Shown here: positions 18,887 to 28,396 of the stretch, one piece after another
Position numbering within the stretch: position 1 is the first letter of the stretch
Layout: each line of letters starts with the position of its first letter
Source of the DNA: Pseudomonadota bacterium
Lineage (GTDB): Bacteria > Pseudomonadota > Gammaproteobacteria > Steroidobacterales > Steroidobacteraceae
Assembly: GCA_021777555.1 (NCBI GenBank)
Contig: JAJYDK010000001.1
Location: 1-64,000 of the forward strand
Reading direction: 5' to 3'
DNA length: 64,000 bases
Translations under genes and position numbers: made by a program
Notes under the pieces: generated by a model
The model's database searches: none
The model's input: the letters and a program-made list of their open reading frames with translations, nothing else
What the model was told of the DNA's origin: nothing

Positions 18887-21769
18887 ATGTCCCGATCCGA
18901 TGCAGCGCCCGCCCGGGCGGTCGAGCCCGAGCCGATCCCCGCTCCGTCCACGGCGGCGACGACGATCGTGCGCGCGGAGCCGGGGTTCTCGCCCGAGACC
19001 GCGCAGCTGCACCCGCAGGTGAGAACCCTGCTCAAGGAAGTCCAGCTGCGCAGCGGCGGCGAGGCGCCCGAGCTCGGCATGCTGCTCTCGCTGGTGAGCG
19101 CCCAGTTCGAGGCCATGGACGCCGAGCGGCGCGGCATCGTGCAGTCGATGCGCCTGATGGCCGATGAGGCCGCGGAGCTCGCCTACCGCTCGCACGAGTC
19201 GGACCTGATCGAGCGCGTGGCGCAGGCCGAGCGCGAGGTGTTCGAGCAGTTGACCGGCAACGTGCCGCTCGCGGAGGTGCTGGCTTCGGTCACCCGGTTC
19301 ATCGAGTCGGTGGGCGTGGGCACGGTGTGCTCCATCTCGGTGCTGATCCCCGATGGCTCGAGGTTCGCATATCTCGTGGCCTCCAGGCTCCCCGAGCCGC
19401 TGCGCTCGGCGCTCGAGCACGCCCCGGCGGACATCCGCAGCGGCTCGTGCGCCGCGGCGGTGTACCTCGATCGCACGGTGCTGGTCGCGGACATCACCAA
19501 GGATCCGTTCTGGGAGCACCACCGGGAGCTTGCGGTCGGGGCCGGGCTCAATGCCGCGTGGTCGACTCCCATCAAGGGCGCCGACGGCAAGGTGCTCGGC
19601 TGTCTCGGGGTGTATCACCACACGGCGGGCCTCCCGGGCCAGCGCGAGACCCGGGTCATGGCGCGCGCGGCCCAGATCGCCGGCATCGCCATCTCCCGGC
19701 GCCTCGCCGAGGAGGCGCTGCGCGAGAGCGAGGCGAAGTTCCGGGGGCTTTTCGAGAGCATCGCCGAGGGGGTGTATCAGAGCGGCAGCGACGGGCGGCT
19801 GCGCTCGGTCAACCCGGCCTTCGTCGCGATCCTGGGCTACGAGAGCGCCGAGCAGCTCTATGCGCTTCGGGACGTGGCGCCGCTTTACTGGAATCCCGAT
19901 GACCGCGCGGAGTTCATCCGCCGCGTGGAGGAGGAGGGGGAGATCCGCAACGCCGAGTTCGTGCTGCGCCGGCGCGACGGCCAGCCGGTGGTGGTGTTGG
20001 AGAACGCCCGCGCGGTGCGCGATGGGACCGGGTGCATCGGCGGCTACGAGGGCACCATCGCCGACATCACCGAGCGCAAGCGCGCCGAGCAGGCGATATT
20101 CGCCGAGAAGGAGCGGGCGCAGGTGACCCTGCAGTCGATCGGCGATGCGGTGATCAGCACCGATGCCGACGGGCGGATCGAGTACATCAATCCGGTGGCC
20201 GAGAACCTCACCGCGTGGCGCCTGGAGGAGGCGCGCTGCCGGCCGATCGGCGAGGTGTTGACGCTCGTCGATGAAATCACGCGCGAGCCGATCGACAATC
20301 CGCTGCTGTGCGTGCTCGGCCGGGCCCGCAACAATGCCGCGAGCGAGCACGCCGTGCTCATCACCCGGGGCGGCCACGAGGTGGCCATCCAGGAGACCGC
20401 GGCGCCGATCTCGGACCGCCAGGGCAAGGTCATCGGCGCCGTGATGGTCTTTCACGATGTGACGCGGGAGCGGCGCCTGAAGCGTGCGCTCTCCTACCAG
20501 GCGAGCCACGATGCGCTCACCGGCCTCATCAACCGCCGCGAGTTCGACAACCGCCTGCAGACCGCCGTGCAGAGCGCGCAGCGGGGCGAGGCCGTGCACG
20601 CGCTGCTTTATATCGACCTCGACCAGTTCAAAGTCGTCAACGACACCTGCGGACACCAGGCGGGCGATCGGCTGCTGCGCGACATCACCGGACTGCTGCA
20701 GTCGCGCGTGCGCACCGCCGACACCATCGCGCGCCTCGGCGGGGATGAGTTCGGCATACTGCTCGAGAGCTGCACGCTCGAGCAGGCGACCCGCATCGCC
20801 GAGGGCGTGCGCCAGGGGATCCGCGACTTCCGCTTCACGTGGGGCTCGACCACGCTCTCGGTCGGCGCCAGCGTCGGGGTCGTGCAGATCAAGGCCGACA
20901 CCGAGAGCGTCGCGAACCTCATGAGCGCCGCGGACATCGCCTGCTACTCGGCGAAGGACGAGGGCCGCAACCGCATCCATCTCTACGAGGCCGATGGCAT
21001 CAGCCACCCGCGCCACCGCGAGATGCACTGGGTGGCGCGGGTGACGCGCGCCGCGGAGGAGAATCGCCTCGAGCTCTATTTCCAGCCGATCCACCCGCTC
21101 TCGAGCGTGGGCCGGACGGGCTTTCACGAGCTGCTCGTGCGCCTGCGCGATGACGACGGGCGGCTCGTGCCGCCGGGGGAGTTCATCCCCGCGGCCGAGC
21201 GCTACAACGTCATGTCGGTGATCGACCGCTGGGTGGTCCGGCGGGCGCTCGAGTTCCTCGCCGGCTGGCGCGAGAGCGGGCGCACCCTGCCGCTGCTCGC
21301 GGTCAATCTCTCGGGCACCTCGCTCAACGACCAGTCCTTCATCGACTTCGTCATGCAGCAGGTGGAGGAGTCGGAGCTCGCCGGTGCCCTGTGCTTCGAG
21401 ATCACCGAGACGGCCGCGGTCACCAACCTCTCGAACGTTGCCTTCGCCATGCGCGAGCTGAAGGCGCGCGGCTGCCGGTTCTCCCTCGATGACTTCGGGA
21501 CCGGGCTCTCCTCCTTCAGCTACCTGAAGACCTTGCCCGTGGACTTCGTGAAGATCGACGGGCAGTTCGTGCGGCGGCTCGCCGATGATCCCGTGGACCG
21601 CAGCATGGTCGAGGCGATCTGCAAGGTGGGGCACACGCTAGGCATCGCGACGGTGGCCGAATGCGTCGAGGCGCAAGCAGTGCTCGATGAGCTCGATCGC
21701 ATTGGCGTCGATTATGCCCAAGGGTTCTTTCTCGCCGTTCCAGAGCCCATCGAGCGCCTGAGGCCGTAG
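18887..21769 (+). CDS. GAF-PAS-PAS-GGDEF-EAL cyclic-di-GMP turnover protein
   Basis: RLGGDEFGILLES (intact GGDEF); EAL domain with GFHELLVRL and DDFGTGLSSFSYLKTLPVDFVKID. Confidence 0.9.
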   Translation: MSRSDAAPARAVEPEPIPAPSTAATTIVRAEPGFSPETAQLHPQVRTLLKEVQLRSGGEAPELGMLLSLVSAQFEAMDAERRGIVQSMRLMADEAAELAYRSHESDLIERVAQAEREVFEQLTGNVPLAEVLASVTRFIESVGVGTVCSISVLIPDGSRFAYLVASRLPEPLRSALEHAPADIRSGSCAAAVYLDRTVLVADITKDPFWEHHRELAVGAGLNAAWSTPIKGADGKVLGCLGVYHHTAGLPGQRETRVMARAAQIAGIAISRRLAEEALRESEAKFRGLFESIAEGVYQSGSDGRLRSVNPAFVAILGYESAEQLYALRDVAPLYWNPDDRAEFIRRVEEEGEIRNAEFVLRRRDGQPVVVLENARAVRDGTGCIGGYEGTIADITERKRAEQAIFAEKERAQVTLQSIGDAVISTDADGRIEYINPVAENLTAWRLEEARCRPIGEVLTLVDEITREPIDNPLLCVLGRARNNAASEHAVLITRGGHEVAIQETAAPISDRQGKVIGAVMVFHDVTRERRLKRALSYQASHDALTGLINRREFDNRLQTAVQSAQRGEAVHALLYIDLDQFKVVNDTCGHQAGDRLLRDITGLLQSRVRTADTIARLGGDEFGILLESCTLEQATRIAEGVRQGIRDFRFTWGSTTLSVGASVGVVQIKADTESVANLMSAADIACYSAKDEGRNRIHLYEADGISHPRHREMHWVARVTRAAEENRLELYFQPIHPLSSVGRTGFHELLVRLRDDDGRLVPPGEFIPAAERYNVMSVIDRWVVRRALEFLAGWRESGRTLPLLAVNLSGTSLNDQSFIDFVMQQVEESELAGALCFEITETAAVTNLSNVAFAMRELKARGCRFSLDDFGTGLSSFSYLKTLPVDFVKIDGQFVRRLADDPVDRSMVEAICKVGHTLGIATVAECVEAQAVLDELDRIGVDYAQGFFLAVPEPIERLRP

Positions 21770-22184
21770 CGGCGCGCACGCGCGCCACACCGCATCCCTG
21801 GCGGGCCGTCCGTTGCTGATGAAAGCGCTCCCGGTTGCGCGGGCAGATGCGGACACGTCTTACGCCTTGCTCGAGCTCAAACTGCATCGGCGTGTTCCTC
21901 TTGTCGGGGTTGGCCGCATGGGCTTTGAGCAGAGGGTCAGCAAGAGGCGTGCCGGAGCGTAAAATCCTCAATGTATTCAACACAGTGTGGCGATTTCATC
22001 TCCCGGTGAAGACATAATATGTAAGAAAGGCCGACAGCCGGAGGGGGTTCTCGGGGACGGCCCGGGGTGCGCGCAATCCGGCCTGGCGGCGGTTGCGCCG
22101 CAGTGGATGCCGGGGGGTCCCCGAGCAGGCGGGCGCCGTCCGGGCGGACACTGGGTTTGACAGAAGGCCTGACCGGATCGCACC

Positions 22185-22883
22185 ATGCCGGGAGTGACGA
22201 ACGAACGACCGTCAGGGCCCCCGATGTTCCAAGCCCCCACGCGGCGCCTCGCGGCCACGGATGCCACGCTTCTGCCCGCGCACCGGCCGCCCGGGACGCG
22301 CGGGGAGATTCTCGCGGCGGCCCTGAAACTCTTCGCCGAGCGCGGCTACGCCGGCGCCTCCATCCGCGAGCTCGCCGATGCGGTCGGCATCCAGCCGGCC
22401 TCGCTCTACGCGCATTACCCCTCCAAGGAGCACGTGCTCGCCGAGCTCTGCCGCATCGGTCACGAGGAGCAGCTGCGCAGCATCCGCGAGGCGCTCGAGG
22501 GGTGCGGCGAGGATCCGCGGGAGCAGGTGGCCGCCTACGTGCGCGGTCACGTTGCCATGCACACCTCATTCCCGATGCTCGCGGTGGTCGCCAACGGCGA
22601 GCTGCATGCGCTGTCCGCGAAGCTCGGAGGCGAGAGCGCCGCGGTGCGCCAACAGTCCGTTCAAACACTGAAGGACATCGTGCAGCGCGGTCTCGATCAG
22701 GGCGTGTTCGAGGTGCCCAACGTGTGGCTCGCGGTGGCGGCGATCGGCGGCATGGGACTGCGCGTGGCGTACTGGTACACGCCCGAGCACGAGCTCGGCG
22801 CGCAGTACATCGCCGAGGTCTACGCCGAGTATGCGCTGCGCATCCTGGGCGCTGCGGCCCCGGGAGCGCTTCGGCGGCGCTGA
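22185..22883 (+). CDS. TetR/AcrR family transcriptional regulator
   Basis: RGEILAAALKLFAERGYAGASIRELADAVGIQPASLYAHYPSKEHVLAEL HTH. Confidence 0.88.
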   Translation: MPGVTNERPSGPPMFQAPTRRLAATDATLLPAHRPPGTRGEILAAALKLFAERGYAGASIRELADAVGIQPASLYAHYPSKEHVLAELCRIGHEEQLRSIREALEGCGEDPREQVAAYVRGHVAMHTSFPMLAVVANGELHALSAKLGGESAAVRQQSVQTLKDIVQRGLDQGVFEVPNVWLAVAAIGGMGLRVAYWYTPEHELGAQYIAEVYAEYALRILGAAAPGALRRR

Positions 22884-22900
22884 GGCTCGGGCGACGCGCA

Positions 22901-22916
22901 ACGCATACGTATGCGT
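22901..22916. promoter_or_regulatory. Perfect 16-bp palindrome, candidate operator
   Basis: ACGCATACGTATGCGT between the TetR gene and the MFS transporter. Confidence 0.5.
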
Positions 22917-23085
22917 CGGCCAGGGCCCCGCAAATCATCACACTTTTGGGCATGAACCCGGCATACTCGGCCCCCGCCAGCCCGATCAGCACGCTCGAGC
23001 CCTCTAGGGCCCGACGGCGGCTGCGCGCCGAGCGCTTGGGGCGCACGGGCTATCGATGGGGTCCAGTGAGCGGGGGAATCTTCTG

Positions 23086-24540
23086 ATGAATAAAGGCAAT
23101 GCGGGCCTGGTGGTCGTCCTCACCTTCGTGGCGACCTTGGGCGGGCTGCTGTTCGGCTACGACACGGCGGTGATTTCCGGGGCGGTGGGGGCGATCGATC
23201 ACTACTTCATCGATCCGCAGCACCTCTCGCAGACGCTCGCGAGCAGCCTTTCCGGCTGGACCATCTCGAGCGCGCTCCTCGGGTGCGTGCTCGGCTCCGC
23301 GGCCGCCGGCTGGCTCTCGATCCGGCTCGGGCGCAAGGGCGGCCTCATCGTCGCGGCGCTCATGTTCCTCCTGGGCTCGATCGGCTCGGCGGTGCCCGAG
23401 TTCGGGCTCGGGGTGATCGGTCAGATGGGCCCGGCGGCGCTCACGCCCTTCATCTGCTACCGCATCCTCGGCGGCATGGGCGTGGGCATCGCCTCGATGA
23501 TCTCCCCGCTCTACATCGCCGAGATCGCCCCGAGCGAGATCCGCGGGCGGCTCATCTCCTTCAACCAGCTCGCCATCGTGGTCGGGATCCTGCTGGTGTA
23601 CTTCGTCAACTGGTTCATCCAGTCCCTCGGCACCCCGGCCTGGTATCTCTCGAGCGCGTGGCGGCTGATGCTCGCTTCCGAGGCGGTGCCGGCGCTGCTG
23701 TTCCTGACGCTCCTCATGTTCGTGCCCGACACGCCGCGCTGGTTCGTCATGCGCGGGCGCAACGAGGAGGCGCTCAAGCAGCTGACCCGGGTGAACGGCG
23801 AGGCCGCCGCGCGCGGGATCCTCGCCGACATCGAGCGCACGCTCAAGGTGCGGAGCGAGCACCTGTTCGCCTTCGGGATGCCGGTGCTCGCCATCGGCAT
23901 CCTGCTCTCGGTGTTCCAGCAGCTGGTGGGCATCAACGCGGTGCTCTACTACGCGCCCCTCATGTTCCAGAACATGGGTGCCTCCACCAACTCGGCGTTC
24001 CTGCAGACCGTGGTGGTGGGCGCGGCCAACCTGGTGTTCACCTTCGTGGCCATCGCGACGGTCGACCGCCTCGGGCGCAAGCCGCTGCTCGTCGTCGGCT
24101 CGGTGTTGATGGCGGTGGCGATGTTCGCCCTCGGCGTGCTCTTCAGTGCCAAGGCCGTGGGATTCGGGGCGCTGGTCGCGGTGGTCGCCTATATCGCGGG
24201 CTTCGCCCTCTCCTGGGGCCCGGTGGTGTGGGTGCTGCTCGCGGAGATGTTCCCCAACTCGATCAAGGGCAAGGCCATGGCGATCGCCGTGGCGGCGCAG
24301 TGGGTCGCGAACCTGTTCGTCTCCTGGTCGTTCAAGGTGATGGACGGGAGTCCGTGGCTCAACATGCATTTCAACCACGGGTTCGCCTACTGGATCTACG
24401 GGACGATGAGCGTGTTGTCGGCGATCTTCGTGCTGCGCTACGTGCCCGAGACCAAGGGCCGCACGCTGGAGTCGATCCAGGAGCTGTGGCACAAGCATCG
24501 CAAGGACGCCGCTCTCGCCTCCGTTCAAGCCGCCGAATAA
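23086..24540 (+). CDS. MFS sugar porter, XylE-like (sugar:H+ symporter)
   Basis: LVVVLTFVATLGGLLFGYDTAVISGAV, FQQLVGINAVLYYAPLMF, FVPETKGRTLESIQELW-type ending (YVPETKGRTLESIQ). ORF also open from 23056. Confidence 0.9.
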   Translation: MNKGNAGLVVVLTFVATLGGLLFGYDTAVISGAVGAIDHYFIDPQHLSQTLASSLSGWTISSALLGCVLGSAAAGWLSIRLGRKGGLIVAALMFLLGSIGSAVPEFGLGVIGQMGPAALTPFICYRILGGMGVGIASMISPLYIAEIAPSEIRGRLISFNQLAIVVGILLVYFVNWFIQSLGTPAWYLSSAWRLMLASEAVPALLFLTLLMFVPDTPRWFVMRGRNEEALKQLTRVNGEAAARGILADIERTLKVRSEHLFAFGMPVLAIGILLSVFQQLVGINAVLYYAPLMFQNMGASTNSAFLQTVVVGAANLVFTFVAIATVDRLGRKPLLVVGSVLMAVAMFALGVLFSAKAVGFGALVAVVAYIAGFALSWGPVVWVLLAEMFPNSIKGKAMAIAVAAQWVANLFVSWSFKVMDGSPWLNMHFNHGFAYWIYGTMSVLSAIFVLRYVPETKGRTLESIQELWHKHRKDAALASVQAAE

Positions 24541-24746
24541 CCCCCCACGAGAGGCGCCGGGGCGCGTCGGCGCGCTCCGGCGTGTTTGGCCGGCCGGCGA
24601 CCGGCCCCGCCAGGGTGTTGATCGAGAAATGAAATCCCCGTTGCCCTCGGGCAACGCGGGCGGGGCGGTCAGGACCGCCATCCCCCACCCGCGGCGCCGG
24701 GAGTATAGTGGCCGCCCGGCGATGAGTCATTTTGGGGGTAACAGCC

Positions 24747-25346
24747 ATGACTTTGAAGCTCAACAGCACCGAAAACCGCTGTGTCAGCACATCGACCGTC
24801 GGCTACATGTGCCTGGCCCTGACGATCTGGATGATCTCGATGACCAATGCCGGCTGGTATGTGAGCGTCTACCCGCACTTCGCCGCGATGATCATGCCCA
24901 TGGCGGTGGTGCTCGGGGTGATGGGCATCCTCTCGCACCTGCGCGCGCGAAGCCTGGATGCCGTCGTGTTCTTCGGCGGGGCGATCCTCTTCTGGAGCGC
25001 GCACGCGGCGGCCGTTGCGGCGGCGGGCCCGTCGACGATGGAGCCCATGAGTTATGCGGGGTGGTTCTTCGCCATCTGGGCGGCGTTCTTCGGCTACGTC
25101 TGGGTGGGGTCGTTTCACACCACGCTGCCGCGCCAGCTGTTCGTGCTCGGCCTCGCGCTCTCGCTCCTCGCGATGGCGCTCACCGACTGGACGGGGATGC
25201 CGTTCTGGCGCTACATCGGCGGCTATATCGGGTTGATCAGCGCGCTGCTCGCCGGGTTCGTCTCGGCCAGCGGCTTCATCGCCTTCGGCGGTGAGGCGCA
25301 CAGCCCGAACGATGAGCACCTCGGGCAGGCGCATCCGGCGGGCTGA
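24747..25346 (+). CDS. GPR1/FUN34/YaaH-type (acetate uptake) membrane protein
   Basis: Six hydrophobic segments; NAGWY..., FWRYIGGYIGLISALLAGFVSASGF pattern. Confidence 0.6.
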   Translation: MTLKLNSTENRCVSTSTVGYMCLALTIWMISMTNAGWYVSVYPHFAAMIMPMAVVLGVMGILSHLRARSLDAVVFFGGAILFWSAHAAAVAAAGPSTMEPMSYAGWFFAIWAAFFGYVWVGSFHTTLPRQLFVLGLALSLLAMALTDWTGMPFWRYIGGYIGLISALLAGFVSASGFIAFGGEAHSPNDEHLGQAHPAG

Positions 25347-25374
25347 GCCTCGGGTCATTGCGGGCGGGGGGAGC

Positions 25375-25394
25375 CGGGCGGGCGCGCCCGCCCG
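25375..25394. terminator. GC-rich perfect palindrome between convergent genes (possible bidirectional terminator)
   Basis: CGGGCGGGCGCGCCCGCCCG between stops at 25346 (+) and 25416 (-); no U-tract. Confidence 0.4.
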
Positions 25395-25415
25395 AGAGGC
25401 CGGTGGCGGGCCTGC

Positions 25416-26174
25416 CTAGCTGCGCTTCTTCGCCTGCATGCGCCGGGTGAGATCGATGCGGTCGACGCCGATGTCGATCACCTGACGCATCGCCTCGGAG
25501 GCGGCCTGCTCGTCGCCCGCCTCGATGGCATCGACGATGGCCGAGTGCGCGGCCACCGTCCGATCCTGGTCGATCGGATCGTCGACCGGGGAGCTGTAGA
25601 TGAAGGAGGCCACGAGCGCGGTCTCGATGACGCCCGCCACGGAACGCAACATCGGGTTGCCGGTGGCGGCGCCCACCACCAGGTGGAAATCGAGATCCGC
25701 CTCGGCGAAGGTCTGCCGGGTGTGACCGCCGCGGCTCATCTCCCGCAGACACTCGCGCATGCGCGCGATGTCCTGCGGGGCTCGCCGCTGGGCGGCGAGC
25801 CCCGCCGCCAAGGGCTCGAGCGCCCGGCGGACCTCGACCAGGCTGTACATGAACTCGTCATCGAAGCCGAGGCGCACCCGCCACGCGAGCACATCGGCGT
25901 CGAAGTAGTTCCAGTACATGTGATCGCGCACCTTGGTGCCGACCCGGGTCTTGGAGACCACGAATCCCTTGGCCGCGAGGGTCTTCATGACTTCGCGGAT
26001 CACGGTGCGTGAGACGTGGAAGCGCCCGAGGAGCTCGGGCTCCGGCGGCATGTTGGTTCCGGGGGGGTATATCCCCTTCAGCAGCTCCATGCCGAGCAGC
26101 GTGGCGATCTGGTCGTGGCTGGATTTCGCCCGTTCGAGAACGAGGCGGCTCAGGCGCGGGAGCGGGGTCGGCAT
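25416..26174 (-). CDS. FadR-subfamily GntR transcriptional regulator
   Basis: N-terminal wHTH (GTNMPPEPELLGRFHVSRTVIREVMKTLAAKGFVVSKTRVGTKVRD) and FCD-type C-terminal domain. Confidence 0.88.
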   Translation of the reverse strand: MPTPLPRLSRLVLERAKSSHDQIATLLGMELLKGIYPPGTNMPPEPELLGRFHVSRTVIREVMKTLAAKGFVVSKTRVGTKVRDHMYWNYFDADVLAWRVRLGFDDEFMYSLVEVRRALEPLAAGLAAQRRAPQDIARMRECLREMSRGGHTRQTFAEADLDFHLVVGAATGNPMLRSVAGVIETALVASFIYSSPVDDPIDQDRTVAAHSAIVDAIEAGDEQAASEAMRQVIDIGVDRIDLTRRMQAKKRS

Positions 26175-26193
26175 GGGTGGACTATAATACTAC

Positions 26194-26207
26194 TGTAAAT
26201 GGGTACA
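26194..26207. promoter_or_regulatory. Candidate GntR operator in divergent intergenic region
   Basis: TGTA-AATGGG-TACA inverted repeat between the GntR gene start (26174) and enoyl-CoA hydratase start (26228). Confidence 0.4.
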
Positions 26208-26227
26208 AGCCGCCGGAGCGGGAAATC

Positions 26228-26983
26228 ATGACCGAGCAGGTGATCGTGACATGCCAGGACGCGGTGTGCGAGGTGCGCCTCAACCGGCCCGAGAAGCGCA
26301 ATGCGTTGACGTTGGATATGTACCGCGCCCTGACGGAGGCGGTCGATGCGGCCGAGGCGGACGAGGCGGTGCGGGTCATTCTCCTGAGCGGCGAGGGTGC
26401 CTGTTTCACCGCCGGCAACGATCTGAAGGACTTCCTCGCCGGCCCCCCGATCGACGATCCCGCACATCCCACGGGGCGCTTCGTGCGCCGGCTGGCGACG
26501 ATGAGCAAGGTCGTGGTCGCGGCGGTCCACGGCTCCACGGTGGGTCTCGGCGTCACACTCCTCCTGCACTGCGACCTCGTCGTCGCGGCGGCGGGCAGCA
26601 CGAGACTCATCACCCCGTTCGTGCAGCTCGGGCTCGTCCCGGAGGCGGCCAGCACCCTGCTGCTGCCGGCCCTTATGGGTCATCAGCGCGCCGCCGAGAT
26701 GCTGCTGCTTGGCGCGCCCCTGGATGCGGAGGCGGCGAGGCAGTGCGGCCTCGTCAATCGCGTGGTGGACGATGAGGGACTGATGGAGGAGGCGAGGGCG
26801 CTCGCCAAGGCCGTGGCCAGCCAGCCGGCCGAGGCGGTGCGCGCCACCAAGCGCCTGATGCGCCATGCGCGCACTCACGATGTGGCCGGGAGGATGGACG
26901 AGGAGTTGCGGGAGTTCACGCTGCGCCTGAAGTCCGAGGAATTCTCCGCCGCGGCGCAGGCGTTTTTCGCCAAGCGCCGCTAG
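26228..26983 (+). CDS. Enoyl-CoA hydratase/isomerase family protein
   Basis: VRLNRPEKRNALTLDMYRAL, LSGEGACFTAGNDLKDF, crotonase fold; start at ATG 26228 (MTEQVIVTC). Confidence 0.88.
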   Translation: MTEQVIVTCQDAVCEVRLNRPEKRNALTLDMYRALTEAVDAAEADEAVRVILLSGEGACFTAGNDLKDFLAGPPIDDPAHPTGRFVRRLATMSKVVVAAVHGSTVGLGVTLLLHCDLVVAAAGSTRLITPFVQLGLVPEAASTLLLPALMGHQRAAEMLLLGAPLDAEAARQCGLVNRVVDDEGLMEEARALAKAVASQPAEAVRATKRLMRHARTHDVAGRMDEELREFTLRLKSEEFSAAAQAFFAKRR

Positions 26984-27016
26984 CCCCACAGTGCGCGCGG
27001 GGGCGGGGTTTTCCAC

Positions 27017-27397
27017 TCAGCCCATCACGCCCTTCACCGTGGCAAGACCCGCGAAGGTCGCCAGCAGCGAGGCGCCGACGTGGACCACCACCTCCGTGAA
27101 GCCCCAGCCCGCCTGGCCGCGCTCGATCGCGCTCACCACCTCGGCCGAGAAGGTGGAGAACGTGGTGAGCCCGCCGCAGAAGCCGGTGATCACCAGCAGC
27201 CGCCATTCGGGCGGCAGGGCGGGGTTGCGCGCGAAGAAGGCGATCGCCACCCCGATCACGTAGCCGCCAATGAGATTGGCCGCCAGCGTCCCGGGCGGCA
27301 GCGAGGGGAAGAGTCCGTTCAGCCGATTGCCCAGCCACCAGCGCAGCAGCGCCCCGAGCGCCGCCCCGAGCCCGATGACCACGATCGACTTCCACAT
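27017..27397 (-). CDS. crcB: Fluoride efflux channel FluC/CrcB
   Basis: [16 protein letters not shown]...[14 protein letters not shown]...[16 protein letters not shown]. Start set to MWKSIVVIG. Confidence 0.92.
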   Translation of the reverse strand: MWKSIVVIGLGAALGALLRWWLGNRLNGLFPSLPPGTLAANLIGGYVIGVAIAFFARNPALPPEWRLLVITGFCGGLTTFSTFSAEVVSAIERGQAGWGFTEVVVHVGASLLATFAGLATVKGVMG

Positions 27398-27610
27398 GTG
27401 AAAGGCTCCCCTCGGCCCCGTCCGGGGCCGTCCATCGCAAAAGGGCAATGATCGGGCGATCCGCGCAGTCGTGGCAAGCTCTTCGTGCGCAGCGTGCGCC
27501 CAACGCTTTCGGTGGCGCGTTCCGGGGGGGCAAACGGCTCGAGCCGGGGTCGCTCGCGTCCGTGCTCGCGCCATCGGAGATTGCGCGAGGGTGTCTGCGC
27601 TGCGGCCCGG

Positions 27611-28396
27611 CTATTGCAGGTGCCAGCCGTGGCTCACGATCAGCGACTGGCCGGTGAGGGCGTTGGATTCGAAGGAAGCGAGGAACACGGCGGTTGCCGC
27701 GACGTCCTCGAGCGTCGTGAATTGACCGTCGACGGTCTCTTTCAACATGACGGTGCGCACCACCTCCTCCTCGGAGAGACCGAGCGCCTTCGCCTGCTCG
27801 GGAATCTGCCTGTCGACCAGCGGCGTGCGCACGAACCCCGGGCAGATGACGTTGGCGCGTACGCCGTGCGCGGCGCCTTCCTTGGCGGCGACGCGCGCGA
27901 GGCCGAGCAGCCCATGCTTGGCGGCCACGTAGGGAGCCTTGAGGAGGGAGGCCTCCTTGGAGTGCACCGAGCCCATGTAGAGAATCGTGCCGCCCCCCTG
28001 GCGGTACATCTGCCGAAGCGCCGCCCGGGTGGTGAGGAAGGCGCCATCGAGATGAACCGCCTGCACCTGCCGCCACTGCGCGAAGGAGAGCTCGGTCAGC
28101 GGCGAGACGATCTGGATGCCGGCGTTGCTCACCAGGATGTCGAGCCGCCCGTAGGCCTGGATCACCTGCGCCGTGGCGGCCTCGACCTCCTCCTCTCGCG
28201 TGACGTCCATGACCACCGGGAGCGCCTGGCCGCCGTCGGCGAGGATCTGTGCGGCCGCCTGCTCGGTGCGCGGGCGGTCAAGATCGCTCACCGCGACGCG
28301 TGCGCCCTCGCGGGCGAAGGCGCGGGCGATCGCCCAGCCGATCCCGCTGGCCGCGCCGGTGACGAGCGCCACCCGCTCCGTCAGCCGCCCCGGCAT
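27611..28396 (-). CDS. Short-chain dehydrogenase/reductase, 3-hydroxybutyrate dehydrogenase-like
   Basis: ALVTGAASGIGWAIARAFA, NAGIQ, YVAAKHGLLGLARV, VICPGFVRTPLVDRQ. Start ATG at 28396 (MPGRLTERV). Confidence 0.85.
   Translation of the reverse strand: MPGRLTERVALVTGAASGIGWAIARAFAREGARVAVSDLDRPRTEQAAAQILADGGQALPVVMDVTREEEVEAATAQVIQAYGRLDILVSNAGIQIVSPLTELSFAQWRQVQAVHLDGAFLTTRAALRQMYRQGGGTILYMGSVHSKEASLLKAPYVAAKHGLLGLARVAAKEGAAHGVRANVICPGFVRTPLVDRQIPEQAKALGLSEEEVVRTVMLKETVDGQFTTLEDVAATAVFLASFESNALTGQSLIVSHGWHLQ

Noticed and set aside
18788-21634. 948-aa minus-strand ORF
   Set aside because: Antisense to the GAF/PAS/GGDEF/EAL gene; translation is compositionally biased and has no domain.
27398-27480. 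Fluoride riboswitch upstream of crcB
   Set aside because: Looked for the conserved crcB-motif segments on the minus strand and could not match them; only a simple GC hairpin is present.
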